38,004 nt of DNA, taken from positions 1 through 38,004 of IMG/VR virus record IMGVR_UViG_3300037246_000467; one strand, 5' to 3'. Shown here in pieces: positions 22,371 to 31,460 of this stretch. Source of the stretch: a virus. The translations under genes and the position numbers were made by a program. Position 1 is the first letter of the stretch. Every line of letters begins with the position of its first letter. Under the pieces are notes generated by a model that saw only the letters and a program-made list of their open reading frames with translations, ran no database searches and was not told the origin of the DNA.

Positions 22371-23959
22371 AGCAGACCACCTTCGTCCCACATGATGCCA
22401 ATGGCGATCAATGTAGTTTCAACTTGCGACTTACCTCGTAGAGCAATGGCCATTGTCTTGCCTATGCCATAAGCTCCACGCGCTGGCTGAAAAGCTGCTG
22501 ACCCGCCACCCCAGATATCTATATCCCACAAGCCTGTATCCCAAATGCCAACACCGAAAGCACTTGCATTAGGAGGCGAAGCTAGTTGGGTTAAGTCATA
22601 ATCATAAAGAGCTCTAACAGTGTATGATGGGAATGACTGTGCTATGAAGATAGGCCTGATAAATTGCATACGTTTGAATTGCTCAGGTGTATCCACATCT
22701 TGGTAGCTAGTGAGTAACTGCCAATCAATCTGTATAGGGTTAGGGTTAGATAGTTCTACATTATCTATAGTGCCTTCTACCTTCCATACATTGATAGTAG
22801 CCGCACCAAAATAGAACTCTGATTGGTACTGTTCTGATGTGAGGATAGGTACATCATTCCAAAGAGACCATGCCTTCAAATTAAGGTCATACACATACTG
22901 AGTATGAGGTATGTTATTTTCTTTGGGAGAGGAAATCACTAGCCGCGATATGCTGGGGTGAATCTTAACCTCCCACCCAAACAAATCTTTACTACGCGCC
23001 ATCGCTTGATTAATGAACGCTTGTATCTTCCACGTCAGGCTGGCCTCTAAACTAAAGGGATCCTTGCCTTGCAGGAGGGCTCCCATGCTTATTAGTCCAT
23101 AGGTAGACAGGAGGAGCATATCCCCACCATACAGGGAAGTAATTCTTCGCCCAAAGGGTACAGCCCCAACGAACCAAAGTCCTATAATCCCAAAAGTCGC
23201 TGAGCTGCTTGGGTCTGTGCCTGCATATACGATAACATCCCCCGCAGAGGATACCGCAACAAGATAGTCATCTGGCCCTTCGCCACTGTCAAGAGTCCAA
23301 TCAGCAAGGACTGCAAGGATACCACCATAGCGGAACCTAGAACCAAAGTTGAACTCAGTAAGGGTTCCACCAAAAACGCCAACATCACTGTACCAAGAGC
23401 TCGTACTATTCTTTTCAATATACCACATCCTATTTTTCCAGGACATGACAAAAGCAATATCTGCTGCGCCATTTGTCGGGCCTACTATAGCAGGGACTGA
23501 CCATAAGTCAGTTGACTCAGTGTATAGTTGGAGGCCATTTTCTTCATCAGCTGTTAACATGAAGTGTGCGCCACCATCATTGGTAAATTGAGCAGAACTA
23601 CACCGACCTGCGGGACTAGATTTTATCAACCAGTTCAATACCTTCACAGGAGTAGTCGTACTAGCACTAATGTCATAGATACCATCACTGTTAGCTGCAA
23701 ATAATCTATCATTAGTACGGTCGTCCTCACTTCCTGTGTAGGGTAGGATAGTTTGGATGCCCCCACCGATAAATCCATTAGCATACTCAACATTCCCGGG
23801 GCGTACCTTCAAACCCACAGTCGTAGCATCAATGTTAATGGTGACAATAGCATCCCGAGGTTCCATACCATAGAGGTTTACTATGGAATTGATCCCAGCG
23901 GTCGGCGCGGGGAAGGTAGCCGGTTTCGTTATTTGCTCTTGTGGTTGTATGCCGAACAT
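22367..23959 (-). CDS. Tail hub/stabilisation protein, P22 gp10-like
   Basis: A 530-residue, beta-rich protein with repeated blade-like segments (FAANSDGIYDISA, WYSDVGVFGGTLTEFNFGSRF, YVYDLNLKAWSLWNDVP, WDTGLWDIDIWGGG), consistent with the beta-propeller-like packaged-DNA stabilisation/hub proteins of P22-like tails. It directly follows the gp4-like connector gene, as in P22-type and related podoviruses. T7 nozzle-like is the alternative name. Confidence 0.65.
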   Translation of the reverse strand: MFGIQPQEQITKPATFPAPTAGINSIVNLYGMEPRDAIVTINIDATTVGLKVRPGNVEYANGFIGGGIQTILPYTGSEDDRTNDRLFAANSDGIYDISASTTTPVKVLNWLIKSSPAGRCSSAQFTNDGGAHFMLTADEENGLQLYTESTDLWSVPAIVGPTNGAADIAFVMSWKNRMWYIEKNSTSSWYSDVGVFGGTLTEFNFGSRFRYGGILAVLADWTLDSGEGPDDYLVAVSSAGDVIVYAGTDPSSSATFGIIGLWFVGAVPFGRRITSLYGGDMLLLSTYGLISMGALLQGKDPFSLEASLTWKIQAFINQAMARSKDLFGWEVKIHPSISRLVISSPKENNIPHTQYVYDLNLKAWSLWNDVPILTSEQYQSEFYFGAATINVWKVEGTIDNVELSNPNPIQIDWQLLTSYQDVDTPEQFKRMQFIRPIFIAQSFPSYTVRALYDYDLTQLASPPNASAFGVGIWDTGLWDIDIWGGGSAAFQPARGAYGIGKTMAIALRGKSQVETTLIAIGIMWDEGGLL

Positions 23960-24705
23960 TAAGGTCCGCCGTAATTGGTATTCGGGATATTCCTAAAGTC
24001 AAGGTAATGGATACCAGCAGCGCGACGTCCAGCATTTATAATGGGAGCACTCTTATTACCTTCTGTTGCTGCCTCCCAAGCCTTCGCAAATGCTGCACCA
24101 GCAGAGGCTGAACTGAACCCCTTGGCATCTAAGAATTTGAATCTCAGGTACTGAACAATCATCACTGGCTTGAACAGCACAATATCATCATTCGCCGTAA
24201 CAGTATCTCCAGAAGGTACTCCAGCAGCCGCCGCATCCGAAACCCATTCACGGGAAATATACTCAAAGTTAATGTCAAGATCATTTGGAGGGGGTTGAGG
24301 GAATATTTGGAACTTATTCTCCATGATACGGAAGCTGGCGTAAATCGTAAAGCTCACCAAGTCCCGGCCAAACAGATACGACCATTGCTGCGGCGACAGA
24401 GGCCCACCCAGAGGTACATTTTCTGAACGTTCCCAACCTGTCTGTGGGATCATGTACCCAAAGTCATCGGGGAGATCGTAAACCCCATCGTCCGGGGGAA
24501 CCACTGTAATTATCTGGTGTTCTCTACGGAGGATCTCCCACGGATATGACTCAACAAGATCCTGGCCACAAGTTGTGATTAAATTACGAAGCTGGACAAA
24601 AGAAGGATTGGTGTCAGCAAATACGTCAGCGGAAGGCTCCAGGCCACATTCAACTGCTGCCCGATTAATTATATCCGCTGCTGGTATATATCTGCTGACA
24701 GCCAT
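23959..24705 (-). CDS. Head-tail connector, gp4/tail-tubular-A-like
   Basis: A 248-residue protein matching the podovirus head-completion adaptors that dock on the portal: helical N-terminus (YIPAADIINRAAVECGLEP, QLRNLITTCGQDLVESYPWEI), then beta-strands (YDLPDDFGYMIPQTGW, RIMENKFQIFPQPPP) and an aromatic/helical C-terminus. One-base overlap (TAATG) with the hub gene. Confidence 0.75.
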   Translation of the reverse strand: MAVSRYIPAADIINRAAVECGLEPSADVFADTNPSFVQLRNLITTCGQDLVESYPWEILRREHQIITVVPPDDGVYDLPDDFGYMIPQTGWERSENVPLGGPLSPQQWSYLFGRDLVSFTIYASFRIMENKFQIFPQPPPNDLDINFEYISREWVSDAAAAGVPSGDTVTANDDIVLFKPVMIVQYLRFKFLDAKGFSSASAGAAFAKAWEAATEGNKSAPIINAGRRAAGIHYLDFRNIPNTNYGGP

Positions 24706-25302
24706 TTACTTCCCCTTCTTAGGCTTCTCCAGCTTAGTGACCTTAGCCATAAGATCTTCTACAGCTTGCTGGAGGGCGGCAATTTCATTATCTTTAACGT
24801 CAATGGCCGCATTGAGCTGCACCAGAGGAGCCGCTTCCCGTGACGCCTGTATAAAGGCTTGAGCATCTCGCTTGAGGTTGCCCAGACCCATGAATTTCTG
24901 CACATGGACGTCGGCAAGATCTGCCAGTTGCTCCACAGTGTAGATGCCAAAGAACTTCATCTCTTCCACTTGGGAGCGAGTGACCATCGGCCACGCCTTC
25001 AGCGGCGTACCCTCATGTATCTCACCCTCGCCCTGTTCAAATGCAGCGAACTGCTTGGCGAAGCGTTGCTTGTCCATGTCACGGGCTGGGCGGATAATAA
25101 CGCTATCCTTGTCACCAGGAACCATGATGCGGACATAAGCCTCATCCTTGAATTGGGGGCGGCCTTCCTTCAGCGTTGCCACTTCGTCCTTACGAGGGTG
25201 GTTAAAGAATACAACGAACAACTTGTCGTCGCCTGCGAACCGAGCGTTATTGCCCTCACCAAGCATCGCCTGTTCGGTTATTGCGTAATCAGCTTCTATC
25301 AC
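24706..25302 (-). CDS. Conserved phage structural-module protein, 198 aa
   Basis: GTG start at 25302 with GGAGAAGGAA upstream. The N-terminal half looks like a compact fold (DDKLFVVFFNHPRKDEVATL, MDKQRFAKQFAAFEQG), followed by GTPLKAWPMVTRSQVEEM, a segment seen in podovirus proteins next to coat and connector genes, and a C-terminal coiled-coil. I recall this type only as a conserved protein of unknown role. It ends directly before the connector ATG. Confidence 0.65.
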   Translation of the reverse strand: MIEADYAITEQAMLGEGNNARFAGDDKLFVVFFNHPRKDEVATLKEGRPQFKDEAYVRIMVPGDKDSVIIRPARDMDKQRFAKQFAAFEQGEGEIHEGTPLKAWPMVTRSQVEEMKFFGIYTVEQLADLADVHVQKFMGLGNLKRDAQAFIQASREAAPLVQLNAAIDVKDNEIAALQQAVEDLMAKVTKLEKPKKGK

Positions 25303-25315
25303 TTCCTTCTCCTTA

Positions 25316-25618
25316 TTATGGGATCAACCAATGTATCTGGGCTTGGAATTCTGTACCATGCCCCTTCGTCATCAAATGACTGCATCCAATTTCATAAGAA
25401 ATGACGGCAGCATTATTATTGAGCCTGCGTAGATATTCATCAAACAGATGCTTACATTGCATCTTGCTCAGTCCATCTTCATTAAACAGAACAAATCTCT
25501 TCTGTCCTCCAGGCACTTCTGGTGTCTGTATAGCTTCGTACACCATACTCCAATGATCATCATACGCCGTACACGCAGATAGGATAAAAACAATGGCTAG
25601 AAGTATACAGGTCTTCAT
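25316..25618 (-). CDS. Predicted lipoprotein, 100 aa
   Basis: A clear type II signal: MKTCILLAIVFILSACTAYDD with lipobox LSAC (lipidated Cys16). The mature part is about 85 residues with two other cysteines (MQCKHLF, IGCSHL) that could form a disulfide. Asp at +4/+5 after the Cys does not clearly force inner-membrane retention. It sits inside the virion operon with one-base overlap to the large fibre. Candidates: superinfection-exclusion lipoprotein (like T5 Llp) or outer spanin placed far from the lysis group. Confidence 0.7.
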   Translation of the reverse strand: MKTCILLAIVFILSACTAYDDHWSMVYEAIQTPEVPGGQKRFVLFNEDGLSKMQCKHLFDEYLRRLNNNAAVISYEIGCSHLMTKGHGTEFQAQIHWLIP

Positions 25619-28419
25619 TAGAGCAACCTTGTTACTTGGAGCGAAACATTTTCCGCAGTAAAAACTTCGAGTCCACCAGTATCCGGTATTTGATTTAATT
25701 GTAATGTGACAAAATCATTAGCAGTCAAGTTAGCAATAAATCCATTACTTAAATGGGAGAAAAATCGGTTATCATTACCAGTGCCTACCGAAGTATCCCG
25801 AAATGCGCTTGTACTTGCTAGTGAACCATTTATGCCAGTTCCTGCATCATTCAATCGCACTCTTGCTTCCACAAGTATTAAATCGGAACCAGATACGAGA
25901 GCGTTATCAATATCTAATTCGTATTCAATCTTGTATGTGCCAGTCTCCATGACCTCAATATCATCTGTAGAAAGATCAACATGCTCAATTACGGCTGCAT
26001 CCGTTTCAATATCTGTTGCGTCCAATGTCACATCACCAAAGGATGCAAGTATTGTGAAAGATGTTGTACGTCTTGCCTGTACTGCATCATTTGCAACACT
26101 AGGAGCACTGAGATCCGATTCAGTTAGTACTCGTTCCAGGCCACCGCCGGTATCTTGGTTATTAGCTTGAAGTCCACCAGCCGAAGCTGCTACAGTACGA
26201 GTGGATTCCTCTCCATCACTAATCTGAGACATTGAACCAACAGCATTAGAACCAAGACCTGTATCAGCATCATTCTGTCTTACGTTTATAACTGGATTAA
26301 CGGCAGAAGGAGCCTCAAGAAGCATTCTTGGCCCTGTTGCTGCTTCTACACCAATACTTCCATCAACAGTAAATGCTGAACTGTTAAGGAACGCTTTACG
26401 GCTACCAGCGATACTCACATTTAGCTGGGCGACACCGCCTGTCCAAAATCCTGTGCCAAGAGCACCGATGGCTAAGGATGGAGTTGCTGCTGCGCCATCA
26501 CGGGGGAGGAAGAATTGGTCTGTCGCAGATGTACCAGCTTCAATCGCCCTTGCAATTTCAACTCCACCAGCAATTAGGCTGAGTTGATCTGGGTCATCCC
26601 GTCCTATGCCAGTGTTGGAGTCATCGTTTCTAGGCGTCAGGGACGGAGTAGTGGGGCCACCACCTACGTTCCGCATAGATGGCCTGTCTGTTCCTATACC
26701 GGAAATACCGCCTAGCGTAAATTCCCAAGTCGGTTGCGCCACTCCACCAAGTGCCAACGATACTGCGTCAGTTGTGCTGCGATAAAACCCAACGTCCTGT
26801 TGTCCGGTTGCGCTGAAACTATAACTCGGAGCTGCTGCGCTACCATCTGGCGCTAAGATTGGGCCTTTTGTATCAATAGTGATTACGGCTGCGGCTTCGG
26901 TTACACGAAGACCTTCAACACCACCTGCGATCAACGAAACCTGATCAGCGGCATTAGCCCCGATACCTGAATCTTGATCATCACTCCTTGGAACTAGTGT
27001 CGGATTAGTAGCAGATGCTGATTCATTCTGTAGGGAAGCACCAAGACCCGTATCTGATCTGAAAGTATCACCATTGAACTGCCATTTAGCTAAACCCCCC
27101 ACAGAGACTCTTAATAGATTGTCAGTACTCTCAAAGAAACCTGTGTCCCCATTACCAAATGCTAAGGCTGGGAAAGCCGGATTATTTTCAACAAATCCAG
27201 GCGAGACAATGAATTGTTCCGCACCAACAACTTCTTGGCATCGTGCAATCTCTTTAGCACCAGCGATCAAGGAAAGCTGATCTGCGTCACTTTGGCCAAC
27301 GCCCGTATCAAGATCTGTCTTATCCGGTACGAGTGTGGGTACAGTTCCACTTGCGCCGGTATTGATTATTGCGGGGCCAGTGCCGAATCCTGCGGTGGAT
27401 TCTAGATTACCAGAAAATACACAGGTGATTACACTTCCTACTTCGGCCACCTTAAAGCCTTGGATACCGCCAGCAAATAACGACAAAGCATCATCGGTGT
27501 CCCACCCAATGCCCGTATCCAAGTCTGTCTTATTCGGTGCAAATAAGACACCTGTTCCGGCTGCTATATCTACGATTGCGGGGCCAGTAGCGGTAACTCC
27601 CTGTAACACCCCTGAAATTATGTCAAAGTTTGGGTCACCTTCAATCGTGCCATCACCAGTCCATACACCGATCTGGTTATTAGCTGGAGTGCCTACCTTA
27701 AAGACATCACCCCCACCACTTGCTGCTCCACCAATTTGTAGAATAACAAATAAGTCTTCTCCATCAGCAGGAAGCCCACCACTGGCTTCAATTGTACCTT
27801 CAATAGTGAACCACCCCGTATTATCCGTGATGGGCGCAGTTACATTGAGTACCAAAAATTCAGATGAATCTTTATCAGTCTGTACATATATTCTGTCATC
27901 CGTAGTAATGAGTGACAAGAGATTAGAAACATCTATACCATTTTCATCAAAATCATCAATATAGATTTCGGTAACGCTGGCGGGAGTGGCACTATTAAAT
28001 CGGAGTAATCCAAGGCCAGGATCAGCAGCGATAATAGAATCACTAAATTTGTAGGGAGCACTGAGCATCCCGCCTGACCTATTTTGATCCTTAAAGGATA
28101 AAACCCCTGCTCCATCAGTAGACAGGACTTGATCGGCTGCGCCATCTGCTGCGGGAAAGGAATAATTGGGGAGGAGTAGCTGCGACCCATCAAACTTAAA
28201 GCCTGGAAAACCTTTAATAGTCCCATCACCAGTCCACACACCAATTTGATCAACAGCCGGAGTACCTACCTTGAATACATCCGCTGCACCAACAACAGCG
28301 AAAGCCTTAATCTGATCAAGCGTGGTTCTAAAGTCAGCCCCAGCTTTATCTGTTGCAAAATTATCAGTCCCTGCTGGAGCTGGATTAAGAGTTGCTGCTG
28401 AAATTTTAAGATCGGCCAT
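25618..28419 (-). CDS. Large repeat-containing tail fibre/appendage
   Basis: 933 residues from the ATG at 28419 (AGAGGC upstream; the frame from 28464 overlaps the previous gene). The N-terminus (LKISAATLNPAPAGTDNFATDKAGADFRTTLDQI) is fibre-like. Two copies of VFKVGTPAxxQIGVWTGDGTI follow, then five ~30-residue repeats around DTGIG…DQLSLIAGGVE…R, alternating with GFF/GFY/GFW…VSVGG units, and the linker GLERVLTESDL. The C-terminal 140 residues (GTYKIEYELDIDNAL…FVTLQLNQIPDTG…ENVSLQVTRL) look like a C1q/TNF-type jelly roll. Likely receptor binding. Confidence 0.8.
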   Translation of the reverse strand: MADLKISAATLNPAPAGTDNFATDKAGADFRTTLDQIKAFAVVGAADVFKVGTPAVDQIGVWTGDGTIKGFPGFKFDGSQLLLPNYSFPAADGAADQVLSTDGAGVLSFKDQNRSGGMLSAPYKFSDSIIAADPGLGLLRFNSATPASVTEIYIDDFDENGIDVSNLLSLITTDDRIYVQTDKDSSEFLVLNVTAPITDNTGWFTIEGTIEASGGLPADGEDLFVILQIGGAASGGGDVFKVGTPANNQIGVWTGDGTIEGDPNFDIISGVLQGVTATGPAIVDIAAGTGVLFAPNKTDLDTGIGWDTDDALSLFAGGIQGFKVAEVGSVITCVFSGNLESTAGFGTGPAIINTGASGTVPTLVPDKTDLDTGVGQSDADQLSLIAGAKEIARCQEVVGAEQFIVSPGFVENNPAFPALAFGNGDTGFFESTDNLLRVSVGGLAKWQFNGDTFRSDTGLGASLQNESASATNPTLVPRSDDQDSGIGANAADQVSLIAGGVEGLRVTEAAAVITIDTKGPILAPDGSAAAPSYSFSATGQQDVGFYRSTTDAVSLALGGVAQPTWEFTLGGISGIGTDRPSMRNVGGGPTTPSLTPRNDDSNTGIGRDDPDQLSLIAGGVEIARAIEAGTSATDQFFLPRDGAAATPSLAIGALGTGFWTGGVAQLNVSIAGSRKAFLNSSAFTVDGSIGVEAATGPRMLLEAPSAVNPVINVRQNDADTGLGSNAVGSMSQISDGEESTRTVAASAGGLQANNQDTGGGLERVLTESDLSAPSVANDAVQARRTTSFTILASFGDVTLDATDIETDAAVIEHVDLSTDDIEVMETGTYKIEYELDIDNALVSGSDLILVEARVRLNDAGTGINGSLASTSAFRDTSVGTGNDNRFFSHLSNGFIANLTANDFVTLQLNQIPDTGGLEVFTAENVSLQVTRLL
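26190..27534 (-). repeat. Five-copy ~30-codon repeat in the large fibre gene
   Basis: Five protein repeats of the form (N/D)xxD(T/S)GxGxxxxDQLSLIAGGVExxR, near 27531-27444, 27321-27231, 26988-26895, 26628-26538 and 26277-26190 (minus strand). The DNA is similar but not identical, so the copies are old or selected at protein level. They alternate with a second unit of GF(F/Y/W) type. Confidence 0.75.
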
Positions 28420-28421
28420 AA

Positions 28422-28877
28422 TTATGCCTCTGTTCGCCAAACGCCGCCGCTCTCGGTTCCCCAAGCATCGGTAGACCCTTCTAACTGCCAGTTGTTCACC
28501 CCAGGACCACCCGGGAGGTCTGAAACCCCTATACCTCCTGCACCATTAACAGTGATCCCATGAACAAAATGTATTTGATTTCCTCCAACGGCACTTTGAC
28601 GTCCATCGCTATCCGTAACAGAAAAACCTTCTGGGTACGGTAGAAAAGGACCTACTTGGTCAAAATACCTGACTCCCTGATTGGTATGTCTTATGCCGTT
28701 AATGAGCACATCAGTAGCACCTTGATTCGCATCCACCGTGGTGTACATACGACCATCGATATCATGCAAAGTGCCATTGATCCGAACATCAGTTGCTAAA
28801 GGTCCATAGCCAGCAGAAACAAGAGTGTTCTGAAGCTCGCCTTCATTGCTTAGTAAACTTCCGTTACTAAAGAACAT
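28422..28877 (-). CDS. Hypothetical virion protein, 151 aa
   Basis: Beta-rich, Gly/Asn/Thr/Asp-rich throughout (ATDVLINGIRHTNQGVRYFDQV). The N-terminus contains repeated DVxINGxxH (DVRINGTLHDIDG, DVLINGIRHTNQG). No signal or membrane segment. Between decoration and large fibre genes, so probably a head-decoration or fibre-base protein. The hairpin at 28885-28904 overlaps its ribosome-binding region. Confidence 0.6.
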   Translation of the reverse strand: MFFSNGSLLSNEGELQNTLVSAGYGPLATDVRINGTLHDIDGRMYTTVDANQGATDVLINGIRHTNQGVRYFDQVGPFLPYPEGFSVTDSDGRQSAVGGNQIHFVHGITVNGAGGIGVSDLPGGPGVNNWQLEGSTDAWGTESGGVWRTEA

Positions 28878-28884
28878 AAGAAGT

Positions 28885-28904
28885 GGGGGAGGGAATCCTC
28901 CCCC
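28885..28904 (-). terminator. GC hairpin after the decoration gene
   Basis: GGGGGAGG (28904-28897 on the minus strand) pairs perfectly with CCTCCCCC (28892-28885) over a 4-base loop, 10 bases after the stop of the decoration gene. The following ACTTCTT is only partly U-rich, so it may act as a partial terminator or RNA-protecting stem, and it would hide the ribosome site of the next gene. Confidence 0.6.
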
Positions 28905-28913
28905 AATCCGTTC

Positions 28914-29231
28914 TTACGTGGCGTCTGCTGTGATGACAGCGTTGCGAATAAACCCGAACTCGTTGTCAGCGAATGCGAGTGTGTTCACATACGTTCCTGC
29001 ACCATCCGTCGCTTGACCTGCCGCGTCAACGGCAATGTCAACTTGGGAAGCGGGGATAACACCATCTGCCTGGACGTAACGGTACATGAACCCGTCCGAC
29101 CCCTTGGCCTGAGTATTCAGAGCAAAGTCTGCATGTGGAAAACCATCCACACCTCCGTCTGAATTTATCAGCTTACGGGCGTCAGGGTCAACTGCTCCGA
29201 TTCGTCCTTCGGCTGTTGCTAATCCTACCAT
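28914..29231 (-). CDS. Likely head decoration protein, 105 aa
   Basis: A small protein directly after the coat gene and separated from it by a terminator-like hairpin. Gly/Asp/Ala-rich and beta-strand-like (FMYRYVQADGVIPASQVDIAVDAAGQ), without Cys. Size, position and likely high expression suggest a capsid decoration or stabilising protein. No specific family recognised. Confidence 0.6.
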   Translation of the reverse strand: MVGLATAEGRIGAVDPDARKLINSDGGVDGFPHADFALNTQAKGSDGFMYRYVQADGVIPASQVDIAVDAAGQATDGAGTYVNTLAFADNEFGFIRNAVITADAT

Positions 29232-29245
29232 TTCAAATTACCTCT

Positions 29246-29273
29246 TAAAAAGAGCCGGGGCCGAAACCCCGAC
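29246..29273 (-). terminator. Intrinsic terminator after the coat gene
   Basis: On the minus strand CGGGG pairs with CCCCG across TTTCGG, with a wobble and a further pair outside (7 bp), followed by CTCTTTTT. It lies between coat and decoration genes and should reduce transcription into the downstream genes. Confidence 0.75.
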
Positions 29274-29287
29274 TGAAGCGTGAGCCC

Positions 29288-30247
29288 TTACGCGCCGTTA
29301 ATACGACCCTGATACCGCGAGCCACTGGACGTCAGGTTGCCAGCCCATGCCAGGATCTGCACTTCTGCATCCTGGTTAGTGCTGTACCGACGGTTCGGCG
29401 AAAGCGGGACCATGTTCCGGTCGCTGTGGGGACGGTAGAAGATGTAGTCGCAGTTAAGCGAGAACATCGTGCTTGCCGGAACGAAGCCGCCAATACCACC
29501 GTCAAGGACCACGTCTGCGTCCATGAACTTCAGGGTAGGGAACCCGAGGTTGCCAACCTCTGGCGAATTGAAACGCTGCTGAGCCTGTAAGGATGCAACG
29601 TAAATCTGCCAGAAGAGGTTATCCATCAGGAGTAAGTCTGGTCGATCTGATCCGCGGACTTGACTTGACCACAGAGCATTCATCGTCTGCTGAACATTAG
29701 CCGCAGTGACCGTTACGGTCTGAAACTGTGAACGCCAGAAGGTGAAGGTTGCCCGATCGATTCCCCCATAAGTTCCGGTACTTGGGTCAACCGGGATGGC
29801 TGCATCAAGGCCGGTAATTTCTTTACCAGCCGATCCAGTTCCGTCGGAGTACAGACCGTCACTTATGAGATTTGCAATGGTTGATTCTGCAACGCCCAAC
29901 CGACCTTCCATAAGGTCAATCATGCGTTCCCGGCCGGAGTTTTGCAACATCTCCAGGCCAGAGATGACAACGGGGACCGCTGCCTGTTTCCAATCGTATT
30001 CAGCAGCACTGAGCACGTCCGATACACCAACAGGCAGAAGGTCGTAACCGCTATACCAGCCTTGGTTGGAGTTCTCAGCAAAACTGAGCTCCTGCAAGAT
30101 CTTTGTACCACCGGAAGCCGGCTTGATCTTGCCCTTCATACTGAGCTTACTCAGCAGGGCATTGTTCGCAGTTACGTTGTCAGCAATTTTGCGCGTACGA
30201 CTTTCGATCGTAGTAGCAATGATATCGCTAACATTTGGGAATGCCAT
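29288..30247 (-). CDS. Major capsid protein
   Basis: A 319-residue protein of the major-capsid type found in several podoviruses: N-terminal MAFPNVSDIIATTIESRTRKIADNV, GGTKILQELSFAENSNQGWYSGYD, WKQAAVPVVISGLEMLQNSGRERMIDLMEGRLGVAE, and C-terminal HSDRNMVPLSPNRRYSTNQDAEVQILAWAGNLT. The order scaffold, coat, decoration is standard. It has its own promoter upstream and a terminator after it, matching its need for high expression. GAGGAATC precedes the ATG. Confidence 0.9.
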   Translation of the reverse strand: MAFPNVSDIIATTIESRTRKIADNVTANNALLSKLSMKGKIKPASGGTKILQELSFAENSNQGWYSGYDLLPVGVSDVLSAAEYDWKQAAVPVVISGLEMLQNSGRERMIDLMEGRLGVAESTIANLISDGLYSDGTGSAGKEITGLDAAIPVDPSTGTYGGIDRATFTFWRSQFQTVTVTAANVQQTMNALWSSQVRGSDRPDLLLMDNLFWQIYVASLQAQQRFNSPEVGNLGFPTLKFMDADVVLDGGIGGFVPASTMFSLNCDYIFYRPHSDRNMVPLSPNRRYSTNQDAEVQILAWAGNLTSSGSRYQGRINGA

Positions 30248-30337
30248 TTATGATTCCTCCATGGCTTGATGTGAAAAGAGTATTTTCTGCCAACTTGGGG
30301 AATCTGCGCTAAGGCTGGGAGTTCCTAGTTCCCGTGT

Positions 30338-30367
30338 AGGATAGCATATATAAGGTGTGAACTGCAA
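30338..30367 (-). promoter_or_regulatory. Late-type promoter for the coat gene
   Basis: TTGCAG (30367-30362), 18 bases, TATCCT (30343-30338) with TGc before it. The -35 region GCTTGCAGTTCACACC closely matches GCTTGCAATTCAGTACC at the small-terminase promoter, the best evidence for a shared late promoter. Confidence 0.6.
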
Positions 30368-30368
30368 G

Positions 30369-31460
30369 CTATCCGTGGCCGACGTCTCCTGCCGCATCAT
30401 CCCATAACTCAGTCATTATAGCCCGAGTATCATCTCCAGCAGCCTGTAATCCTCCTCCGCTATTTGCAGACCCACGAATACTGGAAGCTGCGGCCCTCTT
30501 AGCTGCCGCTGTCGCTGGATCCAACTTGCCAGCTTCAGCCGCTGCTCGCTGTTTTAGGATAGGGCCAATTTCAGGATGAGCGTTAGCTGCATGATTATAA
30601 GCTTCGTCTAAGCTCATATTACGACCTCGGTTAGTAGCCATTTCCATGAGGTCAGCCATATCTTCCCGTAAATCTTCGTAATACTCCCCATGAGTCTGTT
30701 GGAAAGTTCCTAACTCAGTAGCTGCCTCTTGGTTCACTTCCTGTGCCTGATCATGCCGTTGCTGACCAATAGACCCCATGAAATCATTCATAGGAGCAAG
30801 ACGCTCATCAATAGCTGCGAGTAGGGGAGCATTAGGATCGTCCTGTACTGGCTGGCCAGACAGCAGTTCGTCTAGCATGGTAATATCCACACCATACTCA
30901 TTAATGATGTTTCGTACTACCTCTGCCTTCTTAGCGGGGGAGCCTGCCGTCAACTGCGAAGCAGTAGTCATAAGTTCAGTTATAGCCTGAGCTGGCGTTG
31001 ACCCGGCAGCTTGGATATATTGCTGAAAAGGAGCTACCGTCTTGTAATATTCATCAGCGACGCGTTTATGCCCGGAAGCCTGCTGAAGCCCTCGGGCAAT
31101 GTCCCCTTCCCGTTTAATAATCTCTGCTTGGGCTTGCGGGGGGACTCCTGCCCAATGTTCGCGGGCTGCCGGTGTCCAGGAAACGGGCGCTGTCGGATCT
31201 CCTCCAATAGGCTCAGCATCCCCTGCGGGAGCGGCCTCAACAGGAAGCGGTTCCCCAGGAGGGTCTTCTGTTGCATCAACTTGTCCGAGTTCAGTGGCTT
31301 CGGGTTCTTCGGCCGCCCCGACCCCGGCTTCCTCGCCGGCTTCGGCAGCCCCCAAGGACTCCTCGGGCTCCGCTGGGGGTCCCCCTGTTTCTTCTTGCTC
31401 TTCTTCATTCTCTGCTCCATCAAATGCAGCCTCCATAGCCTCACGCATTGAATCAGTCAT
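30369..31460 (-). CDS. Scaffolding protein
   Basis: A 363-residue acidic, mostly helical and partly disordered protein: the first 100 residues are Glu/Pro/Ala-rich (AENEEEQEETGGPPAEPEES), the middle has WTPAAREHWAGVPPQAQAEIIKREGDIARGLQQAS, common in phage scaffolds, and a coiled-coil region follows. Placed between portal and coat. Expected to guide procapsid assembly and then leave. Confidence 0.8.
   Translation of the reverse strand: MTDSMREAMEAAFDGAENEEEQEETGGPPAEPEESLGAAEAGEEAGVGAAEEPEATELGQVDATEDPPGEPLPVEAAPAGDAEPIGGDPTAPVSWTPAAREHWAGVPPQAQAEIIKREGDIARGLQQASGHKRVADEYYKTVAPFQQYIQAAGSTPAQAITELMTTASQLTAGSPAKKAEVVRNIINEYGVDITMLDELLSGQPVQDDPNAPLLAAIDERLAPMNDFMGSIGQQRHDQAQEVNQEAATELGTFQQTHGEYYEDLREDMADLMEMATNRGRNMSLDEAYNHAANAHPEIGPILKQRAAAEAGKLDPATAAAKRAAASSIRGSANSGGGLQAAGDDTRAIMTELWDDAAGDVGHG

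Noticed and set aside
30305-30340. Hairpin in the coat gene leader (GGGAACTAGGAACTCCC)
   Set aside because: Only short imperfect arms and a direct GGAACT repeat; not strong enough to call a regulatory structure.
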